Positions 45,594 through 55,152 of a stretch of DNA of 64,000 nucleotides are shown piece by piece. Both the position numbers and the translations under genes were made by a program. Under the pieces are notes generated by a model, which saw only the letters and a program-made list of their open reading frames with translations, was not told the origin of the DNA and searched no databases. The stretch's first letter is position 1; the number at the start of each line of letters is the position of its first letter. This stretch comes from Candidatus Thiodiazotropha sp. GTDB taxonomy: Bacteria; Pseudomonadota; Gammaproteobacteria; Chromatiales; Chromatiaceae. Where the stretch lies: assembly GCA_023838465.1 (NCBI GenBank), contig JAIVEQ010000013.1, positions 1-64,000 of the forward strand. The letters are read 5' to 3'.

Positions 45594-47994
45594 GGGTAGA
45601 TATCAATGCTATGAGTTGCAGTGCGACCTGTTTGGGTGAATAGCCGCGTACCTCATCACTGGCCAGGATTGGACCAATACAACTGGGACAACCCTGGGCG
45701 CATTCACAGTCGCTGACCAGTAGCTGAGCATCCGCCACGATCGCAGTCCGGCTCTCATAGAGCGGGGCAGTGATACCGATACCACCCGGATAGTTGTCGT
45801 AGAGGAATAGGGTCGGCGTGAAATGGATCAATTGAACGGGATCCAGTGCCTCACCGGTTGTGTCACGTAACTGGCCACGGCCATTCGTGCCCACGGTGGC
45901 AAACCATTTGGCATCCCCGTCCCCCACGGCACGACCGATGTCACGAGGTTCAGAGAGCATACGCATGGCGGCAACGATGTGCAGTGCATAACCGGCACCC
46001 AGGAACCCGTCCAGTGCTGCCTGGCGTGAACAAAAAACCTCATTGAGGGCGAGCGGATTCAGCTGCCACCAGACAGCCGTGGTATGCATCTCCTGGTCGG
46101 GTAGATTGATCTTGCCATAGCCCACATTCTCATGGCTGTAGTAACGAATCTTCTTATAGCCGACAAAACGCTTGACCAGATGAACCTCACCCTGAGCTAC
46201 AGCGTGTTGTGCTGGTCTCTCTTCATCGAAGCGTTCCAGGATTTTCAACCGGGTATAGTCGATAGCATCTGTGTAATAGTCTGCCCGGGTGCGACTGACA
46301 AAAGCTTTACGACCTTCCCAATCGAGTCTCTCGACCTGATAGGGGGCGGACTGAATCATGTAGATGGCTCCAGGGTAGATGGTCATTGGCGCCGAACTGT
46401 AATCGACCTCGGCTATCACCGATTTTGCTCCCGCAGTGGCGTCGATTACCACGAAATTGCCTTCTGCCACCGAGCGCAGGCTAACACTGTTGGCGGGATA
46501 ACTATCGGCCATCCAGTGCCACTGCTTCCCTTCCCGATGAACGATCCCATGCTCTTCGAGATAGGCAAGCATCTCGACCAGCTGTTGCTTGCCGAATGCC
46601 TCACCTTCGTTGAACGGTAACTCAAAGGCGGCGCAACGAATATGATCCAACAGGATCAACAGTTGGTCCGGGTCGATACGGGCCTGCTCCGGTGAGGCGC
46701 CCAGGAAGAAGTCGGGATTTCGGATGATGTATTGATCCAAGGGAAGGCTGCTGGCAATAAGAACCCCGACTGCAGTGCGTTGACGTCGACCGGCACGGCC
46801 GAGCCGTTGCCAGGTGCCGGCGATAGTACCGGGATAACCGTTCAACACACACAAGTCGAGGGCACCGATATCCACCCCCAACTCCAGTGCAGAGGTCGAG
46901 ACAACACAGTCGAGCTGGCCCTGACGTAGCTGTTTCTCCATGGCACGACGTTCGGTTGGTAGATATCCCCCACGATAGGCGGCCACCCGTGCCGGGTAGC
47001 GTGGGTCATGATCGAAGGCATCTTTAAGGTACTTGGTCAGCACCTCGACCATCAGTCGCGACTGGGCAAAGACGATACTTTTGAGTCCGTTCTTCACCGC
47101 CAGTTTTGTAATTCGGGTGGTCTGAGAACGGGCCGAGGCGCGGATACCCAAATCGGCATTCACCACGGGGGGATTCCATAACAAGAGGTGTTTTGCACCC
47201 TGCGGCGCACCACTCTCGGTAATCGCAAACACATCGCGATTAATCAACTCACCGGCCAGCTCCGCCGGGTTGGCAATGGTTGCGGAGCAGAGAATGAACA
47301 GAGGATCAGAACCGTAGAATCGGCAGATGCGTTGCAGGCGTCGTAACACATTGGCCACGTGAGAGCCGAACACGCCACGGTAGGTATGCATCTCATCGAT
47401 CACCACGAAACGCAGGGTCTCAAAAAACTGTGCCCATTTGGTATGATGCGGCAGGATGCCTTGGTGCAGCATATCCGGATTGGTCACCACGATATCCCCA
47501 CGCGTCCTGACCGCTTTGCGGGCATCTCCCGGCGTGTCGCCATCAAAAGTGAAGGCCCGTACTCCCAGTGAAACTGTCTCATTCAACGCGGTCAGTTCCG
47601 CCACCTGATCCTGTGCCAGGGCCTTGGTGGGAAAGAGATAGAGGGCTTTGGCGCGATCCTGCAGTGCAGCTTGTAATACAGGCAGGTTGTAGCAGAGTGT
47701 TTTACCCGAGGCGGTTGGGGTGACAATAACCGTGTTTTGAGCTGCCTGGACACTCTCCCAGGCGGCAGCCTGATGGGTGTAGAGCTGATCAATACCCCGA
47801 CTGTGCAGGGCATCGGTCAGGCGTGGGTCAAGGGTAGCAGGCAGGGGGCGGTATCGGCCTGATGTGGCGGGCATCACCAATTCACCGGTGATCCGGTTTG
47901 CATAATCAGTCCGCAACCGGGCAGCCAGCTGATCTGCCGGATCAAATGTGTCGACACCATTCGGGATGGAAAAGGACGCTGCAGGGATGCTCAT
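45583..47994 (-). CDS. MrfA/YprA-like DEAD/DEAH helicase with DUF1998 domain
   Basis: This 803-residue superfamily-2 helicase has Walker A TPTASGKT, motif II DEMH in FVVIDEMHTYRG, motif III CSATIAN and motif VI LGRAGRRQR. The C-terminal DUF1998/MZB region has four Cys in CECAQGCPSCIG plus an upstream Cys (SDC), the metal site that defines the MrfA family. It unwinds damaged DNA together with the MrfB nuclease. Its promoter region is shared with lexA and contains LexA boxes. Confidence 0.92.
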   Translation of the reverse strand: MSIPAASFSIPNGVDTFDPADQLAARLRTDYANRITGELVMPATSGRYRPLPATLDPRLTDALHSRGIDQLYTHQAAAWESVQAAQNTVIVTPTASGKTLCYNLPVLQAALQDRAKALYLFPTKALAQDQVAELTALNETVSLGVRAFTFDGDTPGDARKAVRTRGDIVVTNPDMLHQGILPHHTKWAQFFETLRFVVIDEMHTYRGVFGSHVANVLRRLQRICRFYGSDPLFILCSATIANPAELAGELINRDVFAITESGAPQGAKHLLLWNPPVVNADLGIRASARSQTTRITKLAVKNGLKSIVFAQSRLMVEVLTKYLKDAFDHDPRYPARVAAYRGGYLPTERRAMEKQLRQGQLDCVVSTSALELGVDIGALDLCVLNGYPGTIAGTWQRLGRAGRRQRTAVGVLIASSLPLDQYIIRNPDFFLGASPEQARIDPDQLLILLDHIRCAAFELPFNEGEAFGKQQLVEMLAYLEEHGIVHREGKQWHWMADSYPANSVSLRSVAEGNFVVIDATAGAKSVIAEVDYSSAPMTIYPGAIYMIQSAPYQVERLDWEGRKAFVSRTRADYYTDAIDYTRLKILERFDEERPAQHAVAQGEVHLVKRFVGYKKIRYYSHENVGYGKINLPDQEMHTTAVWWQLNPLALNEVFCSRQAALDGFLGAGYALHIVAAMRMLSEPRDIGRAVGDGDAKWFATVGTNGRGQLRDTTGEALDPVQLIHFTPTLFLYDNYPGGIGITAPLYESRTAIVADAQLLVSDCECAQGCPSCIGPILASDEVRGYSPKQVALQLIALISTHES

Positions 47995-48000
47995 TTAATT

Positions 48001-48015
48001 GTTCTCTCTCCGTTC
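48001..48015. promoter_or_regulatory. LexA box 1, GTTC-N7-GTTC type
   Basis: GTTC-TCTCTCC-GTTC, extended to GTTCTCTCTCCGTTCTCT. It lies 6 bases upstream of the helicase ATG (leftward) and near the -35 region of the rightward lexA promoter (possible -10 TAGAAT at 48024-48029). Confidence 0.75.
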
Positions 48016-48032
48016 TCTTAGTGTAGAATAGA

Positions 48033-48047
48033 GAACAACCGGAGAAC
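48033..48047. promoter_or_regulatory. LexA box 2, inverted copy
   Basis: GAAC-AACCGGA-GAAC, which on the reverse strand reads GTTCTCCGGTTGTTCTCT and shares GTTCTC-N5-GTTCTCT with box 1. It lies 15 bases before the lexA start and over the likely promoter of the helicase gene. Confidence 0.75.
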
Positions 48048-48062
48048 AAATCAAGTGCAATC

Positions 48063-48662
48063 ATGAAATTGACCCGACGCCAGCAGGATATTTACGACAT
48101 CCTGCGAGACAATCTCGACCACTTCGACCAGCCACCCACCTATGATGAACTCTGCCAATTGTTAGGGCTCAGCTCACGGGGTTCCCTACATAAGCATATT
48201 CAGGCACTGACTCAGGCGGGCCTATTGGAACCGATGGAGGGATTGCATCGTGGCATTCGCCTGGTCGAGTCAGTAGAGGCCGAGGAGGGCATCCCTTTTC
48301 TTGGCCGCATCGCAGCCGGTCGACCTATCGAAGCCATTTCACAGGCAGCCTTGATGAAAGTGCCTGATGAAATGTTGACCGGTAAATCCTGCTATGTGCT
48401 TCAGGTTACAGGTGACTCAATGATCGATGAAGGTATCTTCGATGGTGATTATGTGGTCATTGAGCAGAGAGACAGCGCTGACAACGGGGATATCGTTGTG
48501 GCCCTGGTCAATAATGAAGAGGCGACACTGAAAAAAATTGTACAGCAGCCTGACAAGGTGATTCTTTATCCGGCTAACGCTTCGATGGCTGCGATGGTTT
48601 ACAAGCCTGGCGAAATTCAGATACAGGGTGTGTTGAGAGGGCTGTTGCGCTGTTATCTATGA
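48063..48662 (+). CDS. lexA: LexA repressor
   Basis: This 199-residue repressor has an N-terminal winged helix (MKLTRRQQDIYDIL, PPTYDELCQLLGLSSRGSLHKHIQAL), the Ala-Gly cleavage site in GRIAAGRPIEAI, catalytic Ser in VTGDSMIDEGIFDGDYVVIE and Lys in EEATLKKIV. It represses DNA-damage genes and cleaves itself on RecA filaments. Recognition helix SSRGSLHKHI differs from the Escherichia coli type, in line with the unusual boxes. It is divergent from the helicase. Confidence 0.93.
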   Translation: MKLTRRQQDIYDILRDNLDHFDQPPTYDELCQLLGLSSRGSLHKHIQALTQAGLLEPMEGLHRGIRLVESVEAEEGIPFLGRIAAGRPIEAISQAALMKVPDEMLTGKSCYVLQVTGDSMIDEGIFDGDYVVIEQRDSADNGDIVVALVNNEEATLKKIVQQPDKVILYPANASMAAMVYKPGEIQIQGVLRGLLRCYL

Positions 48663-49207
48663 TGCCTTAGAGCTAGATCGTCCGATGCTTCAGTACACGC
48701 CGATGATATATTAATTAAATATAGAATATTCAACAGTTATAGAAATAATTTAAAGTACAATATTATCTTCTCTTGGAGAAATAGTTCGAATCGCTTAATA
48801 CATATGGGTATGCAGCTATTCAGCGCCAGCACACCTTCTGAACCGGGAGGTTGACAGACGGCCGAAGTGACATAAGGATAGTGTGTGATTCAGGCCAACC
48901 CCATGAAGTTTACCTTCAGTGAATTCCACCATCCTGTCGTGGCTTTGGGATGAGTTGCACGGTTAAGCGTACCAGGCGCAAATCTGTGTCTTGATACAAA
49001 ACAGGCTGGAGTTGACCAACCAGGGAAAGGAACTATCTCATTTACATGGGTCAGAGGATTATGAATCTGGAAAAAACATTCTACGCTTTCAGACATTATA
49101 TTCTCCCCGTAAATGGGAGAAACCGATCCTAATGCGTTATCGAGATGGCTGCCTGTTTAGTGATGATAGATATGAAATATAAATGAATCTCAGTGATATC
49201 AACACGT
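48663..49207. other. Intergenic region, nothing recognised
   Basis: This 545-base gap separates lexA from the copper block. A 63-codon ORF (48991-49182) has neither a ribosome site nor family-like sequence and is rejected. No terminator or RNA gene was found. Confidence 0.3.
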
Positions 49208-49573
49208 ATGTACCGATTATCTGAAAAACTGCTGGCTATTCTACTTGCGCTGCTGCTTGGATTGATTCCACTGCAAAGTGTGATGGCCGGTTTTTCTGCA
49301 TCTTCCGAACAGGAGGGATGGATGCATCAGATGATTGGTATGCAGAGTGATGGCACGGTTACAAATAGTGATCATGACCATGCACAATGCAGCGTTGATA
49401 CGGATTGCAGCGATCATGACTGTTCATCCTGTCAATGCATCTCAAGTACTTTGGCCATACTTCCGGTTTTATTGAATCTCACGAACGTCTCTGTCATACC
49501 TGGATATGCTCGAACGGACCTGGGTATCATCAACCACGCCCCCTCATCTCCCTTTCGCCCACCCAGACCCTAA
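49208..49573 (+). CDS. Small secreted His/Cys-rich protein next to copA
   Basis: About 121 residues from ATG 49208 (GTG 49193 is possible; neither has a clear ribosome site). The signal peptide ends near SVMAG. A short His/Asp/Cys-rich stretch follows (SDHDHAQCSVDTDCSDHDC, then SSCQC), then a hydrophobic helix, then a proline-rich end SPFRPPRP. This pattern recurs in small proteins encoded just upstream of copper oxidases and Cus pumps. The metal-like ligands suggest periplasmic copper binding (inference). Confidence 0.65.
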   Translation: MYRLSEKLLAILLALLLGLIPLQSVMAGFSASSEQEGWMHQMIGMQSDGTVTNSDHDHAQCSVDTDCSDHDCSSCQCISSTLAILPVLLNLTNVSVIPGYARTDLGIINHAPSSPFRPPRP

Positions 49574-49682
49574 CTTCCCTGCTGATCTCCACTCGTATGG
49601 AGATCCTTCAGTAATAACGATCTGTTGAACCAATCGTCAACGATGGTGTGTCTGTCATTGATCGCAGAGGAAGAAGAATTTC

Positions 49683-51611
49683 ATGAGTGTAAAAGATCCG
49701 ATAACCAAGGGTGGCTGTCGCTTTCGACGTCCTGTCTCCCACGATACATCTCCATCCCCGGAGGATGTTTGTCTGATACGGCGTCGATTTGTTCAGGGAC
49801 TGGCTATGGGTGGGGCTGTTGCCGGTCTGGGCCTAAGTACCCCATCCCTGTTAGCGGCGGTCATGAAGCAGCAAGGGCCGCAGACGTTGGGTGGTACTGA
49901 TTTCAATCTGACCATCAGTGAGCAAACGGTTAATTTTACCGGTACACCGCGCATCGGCACCACCGTCAATGACTCATTACCGGCGCCTGTCCTGCGCTGG
50001 CGTGAGGGTGATAGGGTGACTTTGCGGGTCACCAACCTGCTCAGCGAGACCAGTTCGATCCACTGGCATGGCATCATCCTGCCGAGTGCAATGGATGGTG
50101 TGCCAGGCATCGCGACAGGCTTTGAGGGTATCAAGCCCGGTGAGACCTTCACCTATCAGTTTCCTGTGATCCAGAGTGGCACCTACTGGTATCACAGCCA
50201 TTCCGGCTTTCAGGAGCAGACTGGGCTGTATGGCGCCATCGTTATCGATCCCCGGGAATCGGAACCGGCCAGCTACGACCGGGATTATGTGGTAATGCTC
50301 TCCGACTGGACCGATGAAGACCCTACGGATGTCTATAAAAAGCTGAAGAAGCTCAGTCACTACTACAACTTCAATGAGCGTTCCCACGCTGACCTGATGA
50401 AGGACATCGAGGAGAAGGGATTGGCTGCTACCTGGAACGATCGCAAGATGTGGAACCAGATGCGTATGAGCCAGCGTGATCTGTCAGATGTCACAGGTTA
50501 CACCTACACCTACCTGATGAATGGCCAGACCCCGGCCAATGGCTGGATGGGATTGTTCAAAAAAGGTGAAAAGATTCGACTGCGTATCATCAATGGTTCG
50601 GCCATGAGTTTCTTCGATGTACGAATTCCGGGTCTGAAGATGACCGTGGTGGCGGCGGACGGTCAGCACATCGAACCGGTTTCAGTGGATGAGTTCCGAA
50701 TCGGCGTGGCGGAGACCTATGACGTGATTGTCGAGCCCAAGGACGATACGGCCTACACCCTCTTTGCTCAGGATATCTCCCGTTCCGGATATGCCAGGGG
50801 AACATTAACGCCTGACCCATTGCTTACGGCTGAGATTCCTGAGATGGATGTTGTGCCGAATTTAGGACATGGCGATATGGGTATGGACATGATGCTCCAT
50901 GCCGGTCATGACATGTCAGGCATGGACCACAGCCAGCACCAGATGCCGGATGGAAAAATGATGCCGGGCATGGATCACAGCCAGCACCAGATGCCTGGTA
51001 TGTCGATGGGTAGTAACACGGATATGGATATGGGTGGATACCAGTTAAGCAATGCATCATCAGAGAGAGCCAATCCATCAGACTTCACTTCCGGTCCAGT
51101 TCACCATGCCGCAAGCGAATATGGCCCCCATGTGGATATGCGGGCTGATGCACCACAGTACCGGTTAAATGATCCAGGTGTAGGTCTACGCAACAATGGC
51201 CGTCGCGTTCTAACCTATGCGGATTTGAAGAATTTACGGAGTACCCACGATCAGCGTGAACCCGACAGGGAGATCGAGCTCCACTTAACCGGCAACATGG
51301 GGCGATATATGTGGTCGATCAACGGTGTGAAGCACGCCAATGCCGAACCGCTACGCTGGAAGTTGGGAGAACGCCTGCGCATCACCTTTGTCAACGACAC
51401 CATGATGAACCATCCGATGCATCTGCACGGCATGTGGAGTGACCTTGAAACAGGGGACAACAATTTCCTTCCACGCAAACATACAGTGATCGTGCAGCCT
51501 GGTTCTCGCATCAGTTACCGGGTGACTGTGGATGCGGAAGGCGGCTGGGCATACCACTGTCATCTGCTGTATCACATGCTTGGCATGTTTCGCACAGTTA
51601 TCGTCAGTTGA
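49683..51611 (+). CDS. copA: Multicopper oxidase CopA, copper resistance
   Basis: This 642-residue periplasmic oxidase has a Tat signal (RRRFVQGLAMGGAVAGLGLS near residues 37-56). The four copper motifs are HWHG (SIHWHGIIL), HSHSG (YWYHSHSG), HPMHLHG and HCHLLYHMLGMF. Between cupredoxin domains 2 and 3 lies a Met/His-rich stretch with MDHSQHQMP present twice, a copper-binding loop typical of CopA of Pseudomonas. It oxidises Cu(I) or sequesters copper. A GAGGAAGAAG ribosome site precedes ATG 49683. Confidence 0.94.
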   Translation: MSVKDPITKGGCRFRRPVSHDTSPSPEDVCLIRRRFVQGLAMGGAVAGLGLSTPSLLAAVMKQQGPQTLGGTDFNLTISEQTVNFTGTPRIGTTVNDSLPAPVLRWREGDRVTLRVTNLLSETSSIHWHGIILPSAMDGVPGIATGFEGIKPGETFTYQFPVIQSGTYWYHSHSGFQEQTGLYGAIVIDPRESEPASYDRDYVVMLSDWTDEDPTDVYKKLKKLSHYYNFNERSHADLMKDIEEKGLAATWNDRKMWNQMRMSQRDLSDVTGYTYTYLMNGQTPANGWMGLFKKGEKIRLRIINGSAMSFFDVRIPGLKMTVVAADGQHIEPVSVDEFRIGVAETYDVIVEPKDDTAYTLFAQDISRSGYARGTLTPDPLLTAEIPEMDVVPNLGHGDMGMDMMLHAGHDMSGMDHSQHQMPDGKMMPGMDHSQHQMPGMSMGSNTDMDMGGYQLSNASSERANPSDFTSGPVHHAASEYGPHVDMRADAPQYRLNDPGVGLRNNGRRVLTYADLKNLRSTHDQREPDREIELHLTGNMGRYMWSINGVKHANAEPLRWKLGERLRITFVNDTMMNHPMHLHGMWSDLETGDNNFLPRKHTVIVQPGSRISYRVTVDAEGGWAYHCHLLYHMLGMFRTVIVS

Positions 51612-51621
51612 GAAGGAATAA

Positions 51622-52323
51622 ATGATGAAAAAAACAGTATTTGCCTTGATGGCGATGGGACTCTCTACAACTGTGTTTGCGGGTGGAGCCGATGACCCAC
51701 TGGTCTACAAAGTGATGGTTGATAAATTGGAGATCAGAAATACCGGGGGTAATGATCCATTTGTATTGGATGCAGATGCCTGGGTGGGTTACGACCTCAA
51801 CAAATTCTGGTTCAAAACCGAGGTTGAGCGTGTAGACGGTGAGACGGAGGAGGCGGAAGTACAGTTTCTTTACAGCCGGGCAGTCGCACCCTTTTGGGAT
51901 GTTCAGGCCGGATGGCGTCGGGACATAAAACCGGAGCCTGACCGTGATTTTCTGGCACTGGGATTCAAAGGTCTGGCACCTTACATGTTTGAGGTTGATG
52001 CCGGGGTATTTATCGGTGAATCGGGACAGGTCGGAGCCAGGTTAGATGCTGAATACGAATATATGTTAACCCAGAAATTGATTCTGTCACCTGAGATAGA
52101 AATGAATCTCTATAGCAAGGATGACGAGGAAGTGGGAATAGGCTCTGGTCTCTCCGACATGGAGCTGGGATTACGGTTGCGTTACGAAGTACTTCGTGAG
52201 TTTGCGCCGTACATTGGCGTCAACTGGACAAAGATATTTGGTCAGACTGCCGACTTTGCCAGTGACGAGGGTGAGGATACCAGTGATCTACAAATGGTGA
52301 TCGGTATCAGAGCCTGGTTCTGA
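51622..52323 (+). CDS. copB: Copper resistance outer-membrane protein CopB
   Basis: This 233-residue protein has a signal peptide (ends near VFAGG) and beta strands characteristic of CopB: DADAWVGYDLNKFWFKTEVE, EAEVQFLYSRAVAPFWDVQAGWR and LRYEVLREFAPYIGVNW, with a final aromatic GIRAWF. It lacks the long Met-rich N-terminal region found in some CopB proteins. It lies 10 bases after copA. Confidence 0.92.
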   Translation: MMKKTVFALMAMGLSTTVFAGGADDPLVYKVMVDKLEIRNTGGNDPFVLDADAWVGYDLNKFWFKTEVERVDGETEEAEVQFLYSRAVAPFWDVQAGWRRDIKPEPDRDFLALGFKGLAPYMFEVDAGVFIGESGQVGARLDAEYEYMLTQKLILSPEIEMNLYSKDDEEVGIGSGLSDMELGLRLRYEVLREFAPYIGVNWTKIFGQTADFASDEGEDTSDLQMVIGIRAWF

Positions 52324-52394
52324 CAGTTCTATAACACTTACTTCACCAGAACACAGGGTATGACAGGTGTAGTGGAACAACAGGAGTCTGTGTA

Positions 52395-52898
52395 ATGAAT
52401 AAAGACGTATTGATAGTGCTGATGTTGATCAGCCTGTTTGGACTGGTTGGCTGTGAAAATAAGCAAAAGGCTAACACCAGTGTCAATGAGCCTGCGGTAT
52501 CGCTGAAGATGTTATCGACTGAGCGTTGGTACAGCCAGGTGCAAGTTGAAAGAGGTGATCCACTGTTCCAAACAAATTGTGCCAGCTGTCATAAGCCCGA
52601 TGCCTCGGGCACGCCCAATTGGCGTGATCTGGATGCCGATGGAAAACTCCCGCCACCACCTTTAAATGGCACTGCGCATGCATGGCATCATCCGTTGTCC
52701 ATTTTGCATCGGACAGTCAGAGTGGGAGGAGTGCCATTGGGCGGAACCATGCCCGGTTTCGCAGAGACACTGAATACTGAGCAGATCAATGAAATTCTGG
52801 CCTGGGTTCAATCCCACTGGTCTGATGAGATCTACCGTATTTGGCATGAACGGAATGCTCAGGCCAACAAACCCATGCAGCCAATAAAGAAAGGCTGA
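52395..52898 (+). CDS. Cytochrome c lipoprotein
   Basis: This 167-residue protein has a lipoprotein signal (lipobox LVGC, Cys20), one heme site CASCH (about residues 61-65) in FQTNCASCHKPDASG and a likely axial Met in GGTMPGFAETL. It follows copB in the copper operon and may transfer electrons during copper oxidation or respiration. Confidence 0.85.
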   Translation: MNKDVLIVLMLISLFGLVGCENKQKANTSVNEPAVSLKMLSTERWYSQVQVERGDPLFQTNCASCHKPDASGTPNWRDLDADGKLPPPPLNGTAHAWHHPLSILHRTVRVGGVPLGGTMPGFAETLNTEQINEILAWVQSHWSDEIYRIWHERNAQANKPMQPIKKG

Positions 52899-52919
52899 GA
52901 AGCACAACGGAGATATATC

Positions 52920-53411
52920 ATGGCAAAAAAGAGAGTTGAGAAGTCGAGCAAATCACCCGCTTACGGAAAACTGACGATATGGCTACTGGTCGGGGTCGGT
53001 TTGGTTACGGGTGGCATACTGCTTAGCCGGCAACCCGCCGGGGCAGCCGATGTAGTGGTCTATAAAAGTCCGACCTGTGGTTGTTGCAAGAAATGGATCA
53101 GCCATCTGAAAGATAACGGTTATACGGTTGAGGTGCATAACCAGCGCAATATGGGTCCAGTCAAGGCGGAGTTGGGAGTGCCGCGCCATTTGCAGTCCTG
53201 TCACACCGCCAAAGTGGGTGGCTATGTGGTGGAAGGGCATGTTCCGGCCGATGTGATCGTCCGTCTCTTGAAAGAAAAACCCCAGATAAAAGGACTTGTC
53301 GTGCCCGGTATGCCCATGGGTTCGCCTGGAATGGAAGGGCCCAGGAATGATGCCTATGACATTTTGACCTTTCAACAAAACGGCAAGACCACCGTTTATG
53401 CCAGCCGGTAA
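52920..53411 (+). CDS. DUF411 metal-binding protein
   Basis: This 163-residue protein has an N-terminal membrane helix (about 18-40) and a DUF411 domain beginning VVYKSPTCGCCKKWISHLKDNGY with a CGCC site. Further features are SCHTAKVGGYVVEGHVPADVIVRLL and VPGMPMGSPGMEG, the usual Met-containing copper-site region. It is commonly linked to copper tolerance. It lies 21 bases after the cytochrome gene. Confidence 0.88.
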   Translation: MAKKRVEKSSKSPAYGKLTIWLLVGVGLVTGGILLSRQPAGAADVVVYKSPTCGCCKKWISHLKDNGYTVEVHNQRNMGPVKAELGVPRHLQSCHTAKVGGYVVEGHVPADVIVRLLKEKPQIKGLVVPGMPMGSPGMEGPRNDAYDILTFQQNGKTTVYASR

Positions 53412-53427
53412 TCAGTAGGTGACACCA

Positions 53428-53871
53428 ATGAGTAAAAAAAGTCTTGTTTCAGTTGCCGTTCCAATCTTAATCATCACCCTGCTGGTGAGCACATTCATCA
53501 CGAGAGCACATACACCACCAGACGATGCGAAAGTCTACTTCATCGGCCTTGTGGATGGTGCAGTGGTTACCAGCCCATTCAAAGTGAAATTTGGAATCAA
53601 GGGATTCGGTATCACACCTGCCGGAACCAAAGGAAAGATTCGGCACACAGCGGGTCATCACCATCTTTTGGTAGATGTGGAACAGTTACCGGATCTGGAT
53701 GAAGCCATTCCCAGAGATGTGCGTCATTTGCACTTCGATAAAGGAGAAACCGAAGCTCTCCTGGAATTATCTACCGGTAAGCACACCCTTCAGCTGTTGC
53801 TGGGCGATGAAGACCACGAACCTCAGGCTCCACCACTGTTCTCAGAGAAGATCACAATCACAGTTGAGTGA
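53428..53871 (+). CDS. DUF4399 domain protein
   Basis: I chose ATG 53428 (AGTAGGTGA just upstream) rather than GTG 53419. The protein of about 147 residues has a signal anchor and the DUF4399 core VYFIGLVDGAVVTSPFKVKFGIKGFGI and TAGHHHLLVD, with a His triplet that may bind metal. It follows the DUF411 gene by 16 bases. Function unknown, probably periplasmic. Confidence 0.85.
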   Translation: MSKKSLVSVAVPILIITLLVSTFITRAHTPPDDAKVYFIGLVDGAVVTSPFKVKFGIKGFGITPAGTKGKIRHTAGHHHLLVDVEQLPDLDEAIPRDVRHLHFDKGETEALLELSTGKHTLQLLLGDEDHEPQAPPLFSEKITITVE

Positions 53872-53986
53872 TGTTCCGGGAAAAAGAAAACAGGTGCGAC
53901 TAAATGAACAGAGATGTGGTCTATGAATAGGCAGGACGAGGGGATCTGGACAAACAGCGCATAGAGACTTAACAAGGAGACTGATC

Positions 53987-54211
53987 ATGATGGGCGATAG
54001 CTTTGCAATGGGTTTTGGTGGCGGATTCATGTGGCTGTTCTGGATCCTGTTGATCATTGTGATCGTTTGGGTTGTAAAGGCAGCTATGGGAGTGAGTAGC
54101 AGTCCATCTGAAAAACAAAAGACTGCACTGGATATCCTGAAAGAGCGCTATGCAAACGGTGAGATCGATAAAGAGGAGTTCGAGCAAAAACGAAGGGATA
54201 TTAGTGGCTGA
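53987..54211 (+). CDS. SHOCT domain membrane protein
   Basis: This 74-residue protein has a Gly/Met-rich start, one helix (WLFWILLIIVIVWVVKAAM, about 15-34) and a C-terminal SHOCT motif (KTALDILKERYANGEIDKEEFEQKRRDI). A good ribosome site AAGGAGA lies before ATG 53987. Such proteins are frequent in metal-resistance operons, with no defined role. Confidence 0.85.
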   Translation: MMGDSFAMGFGGGFMWLFWILLIIVIVWVVKAAMGVSSSPSEKQKTALDILKERYANGEIDKEEFEQKRRDISG

Positions 54212-54230
54212 ACGAACACCAGAGAACATT

Positions 54231-54584
54231 ATGAGAACATACAGTTCAATGAAAATTTCCGGCGCCTGGGAAGTCAGGCGCAAGATTAAAGTCCCGGCAT
54301 TGAATCATGATGCAGATGCCATGGCGGTAGAACGTGCACTCGACTCATTACCGGGTATTCGCAAGGCAGCCGCCGATGCAACCAGACAGCAGGTTATCGT
54401 GTTGTATGACATCAGGGGAGCAGACTTTCAGACAATTGTGGCCATGCTGGAGCATGTGGGATTCCCACCATTGGATGATTGGTGGTCGCGCCGCAAGATG
54501 AGTTGGTACCTGTTTACCGACCGCAATGGGCGGGAGAATGCCAAGGCGCCAGCTGCCTCCTGCTGCAACAAACCACCCAAATAG
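54231..54584 (+). CDS. Small HMA-like domain protein with Cys-pair tail
   Basis: About 117 residues from ATG 54231 (a GTG at 54204 overlapping the SHOCT stop is an alternative). The middle resembles a heavy-metal-associated fold (KVPALNHDADAMAVERALDSLPGIRKAAADATRQQVIVLYDIRGADFQTIVAMLEHVGF) but lacks the CxxC metal loop. A C-terminal Ser-Cys-Cys could bind metal instead. It ends the copper operon. Confidence 0.65.
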   Translation: MRTYSSMKISGAWEVRRKIKVPALNHDADAMAVERALDSLPGIRKAAADATRQQVIVLYDIRGADFQTIVAMLEHVGFPPLDDWWSRRKMSWYLFTDRNGRENAKAPAASCCNKPPK

Positions 54585-55152
54585 CAAACCAGGTTATTCC
54601 TGCATTGATGGACTCAATCATACAGACCACCCGCATAACCTCTATGATGCACAGAATTCTGATACTCGGTCTTTTTGAGGTATGACCGGTAAAACAGAGA
54701 AATTATCTATTTCACGCCTAACCTGCTAATACCATAGATGATATACAAGATCAGTATCTAGGTTTTTGAGCCTTATTGCGTAGATACACACCATCAACAA
54801 GATTCGTTCATTTCAAGGAATAATTGTGTATGTCAGAGTTACACACGTAGAATCCGAATAAGTAGACAGGCTGTATGTGACCGAGATTCATACCTCAAAT
54901 CATGGACTTGTCGTTACGTGGGTAATTATCAGTCAACAGCTAATTTGAAGGGAATAAATCAACTCGACCAGGGCAGACCTTAATGATCGTAAATGAAGAA
55001 TGACCACTCTAGAAATATGGATAACATCACTTGGCGTTTTTCAATAAAGATGCGACCATCAAATCAAGAAATCAAAAGAAGTGACATGGCCCTATAAATC
55101 AATGAGGTGCTATATATTTCTAATATCATAATTTTTCCCACAGGTGATATAG
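54585..55152. other. Intergenic region, nothing recognised
   Basis: This 568-base AT-rich gap separates the copper operon from the RND unit. It must include the RND promoter. I found no gene, no repeat and no clear operator. Confidence 0.3.

Noticed and set aside
48991..49182. Small gene between lexA and the copper block
   Set aside because: No ribosome site, no family-like sequence and no plausible operon link.
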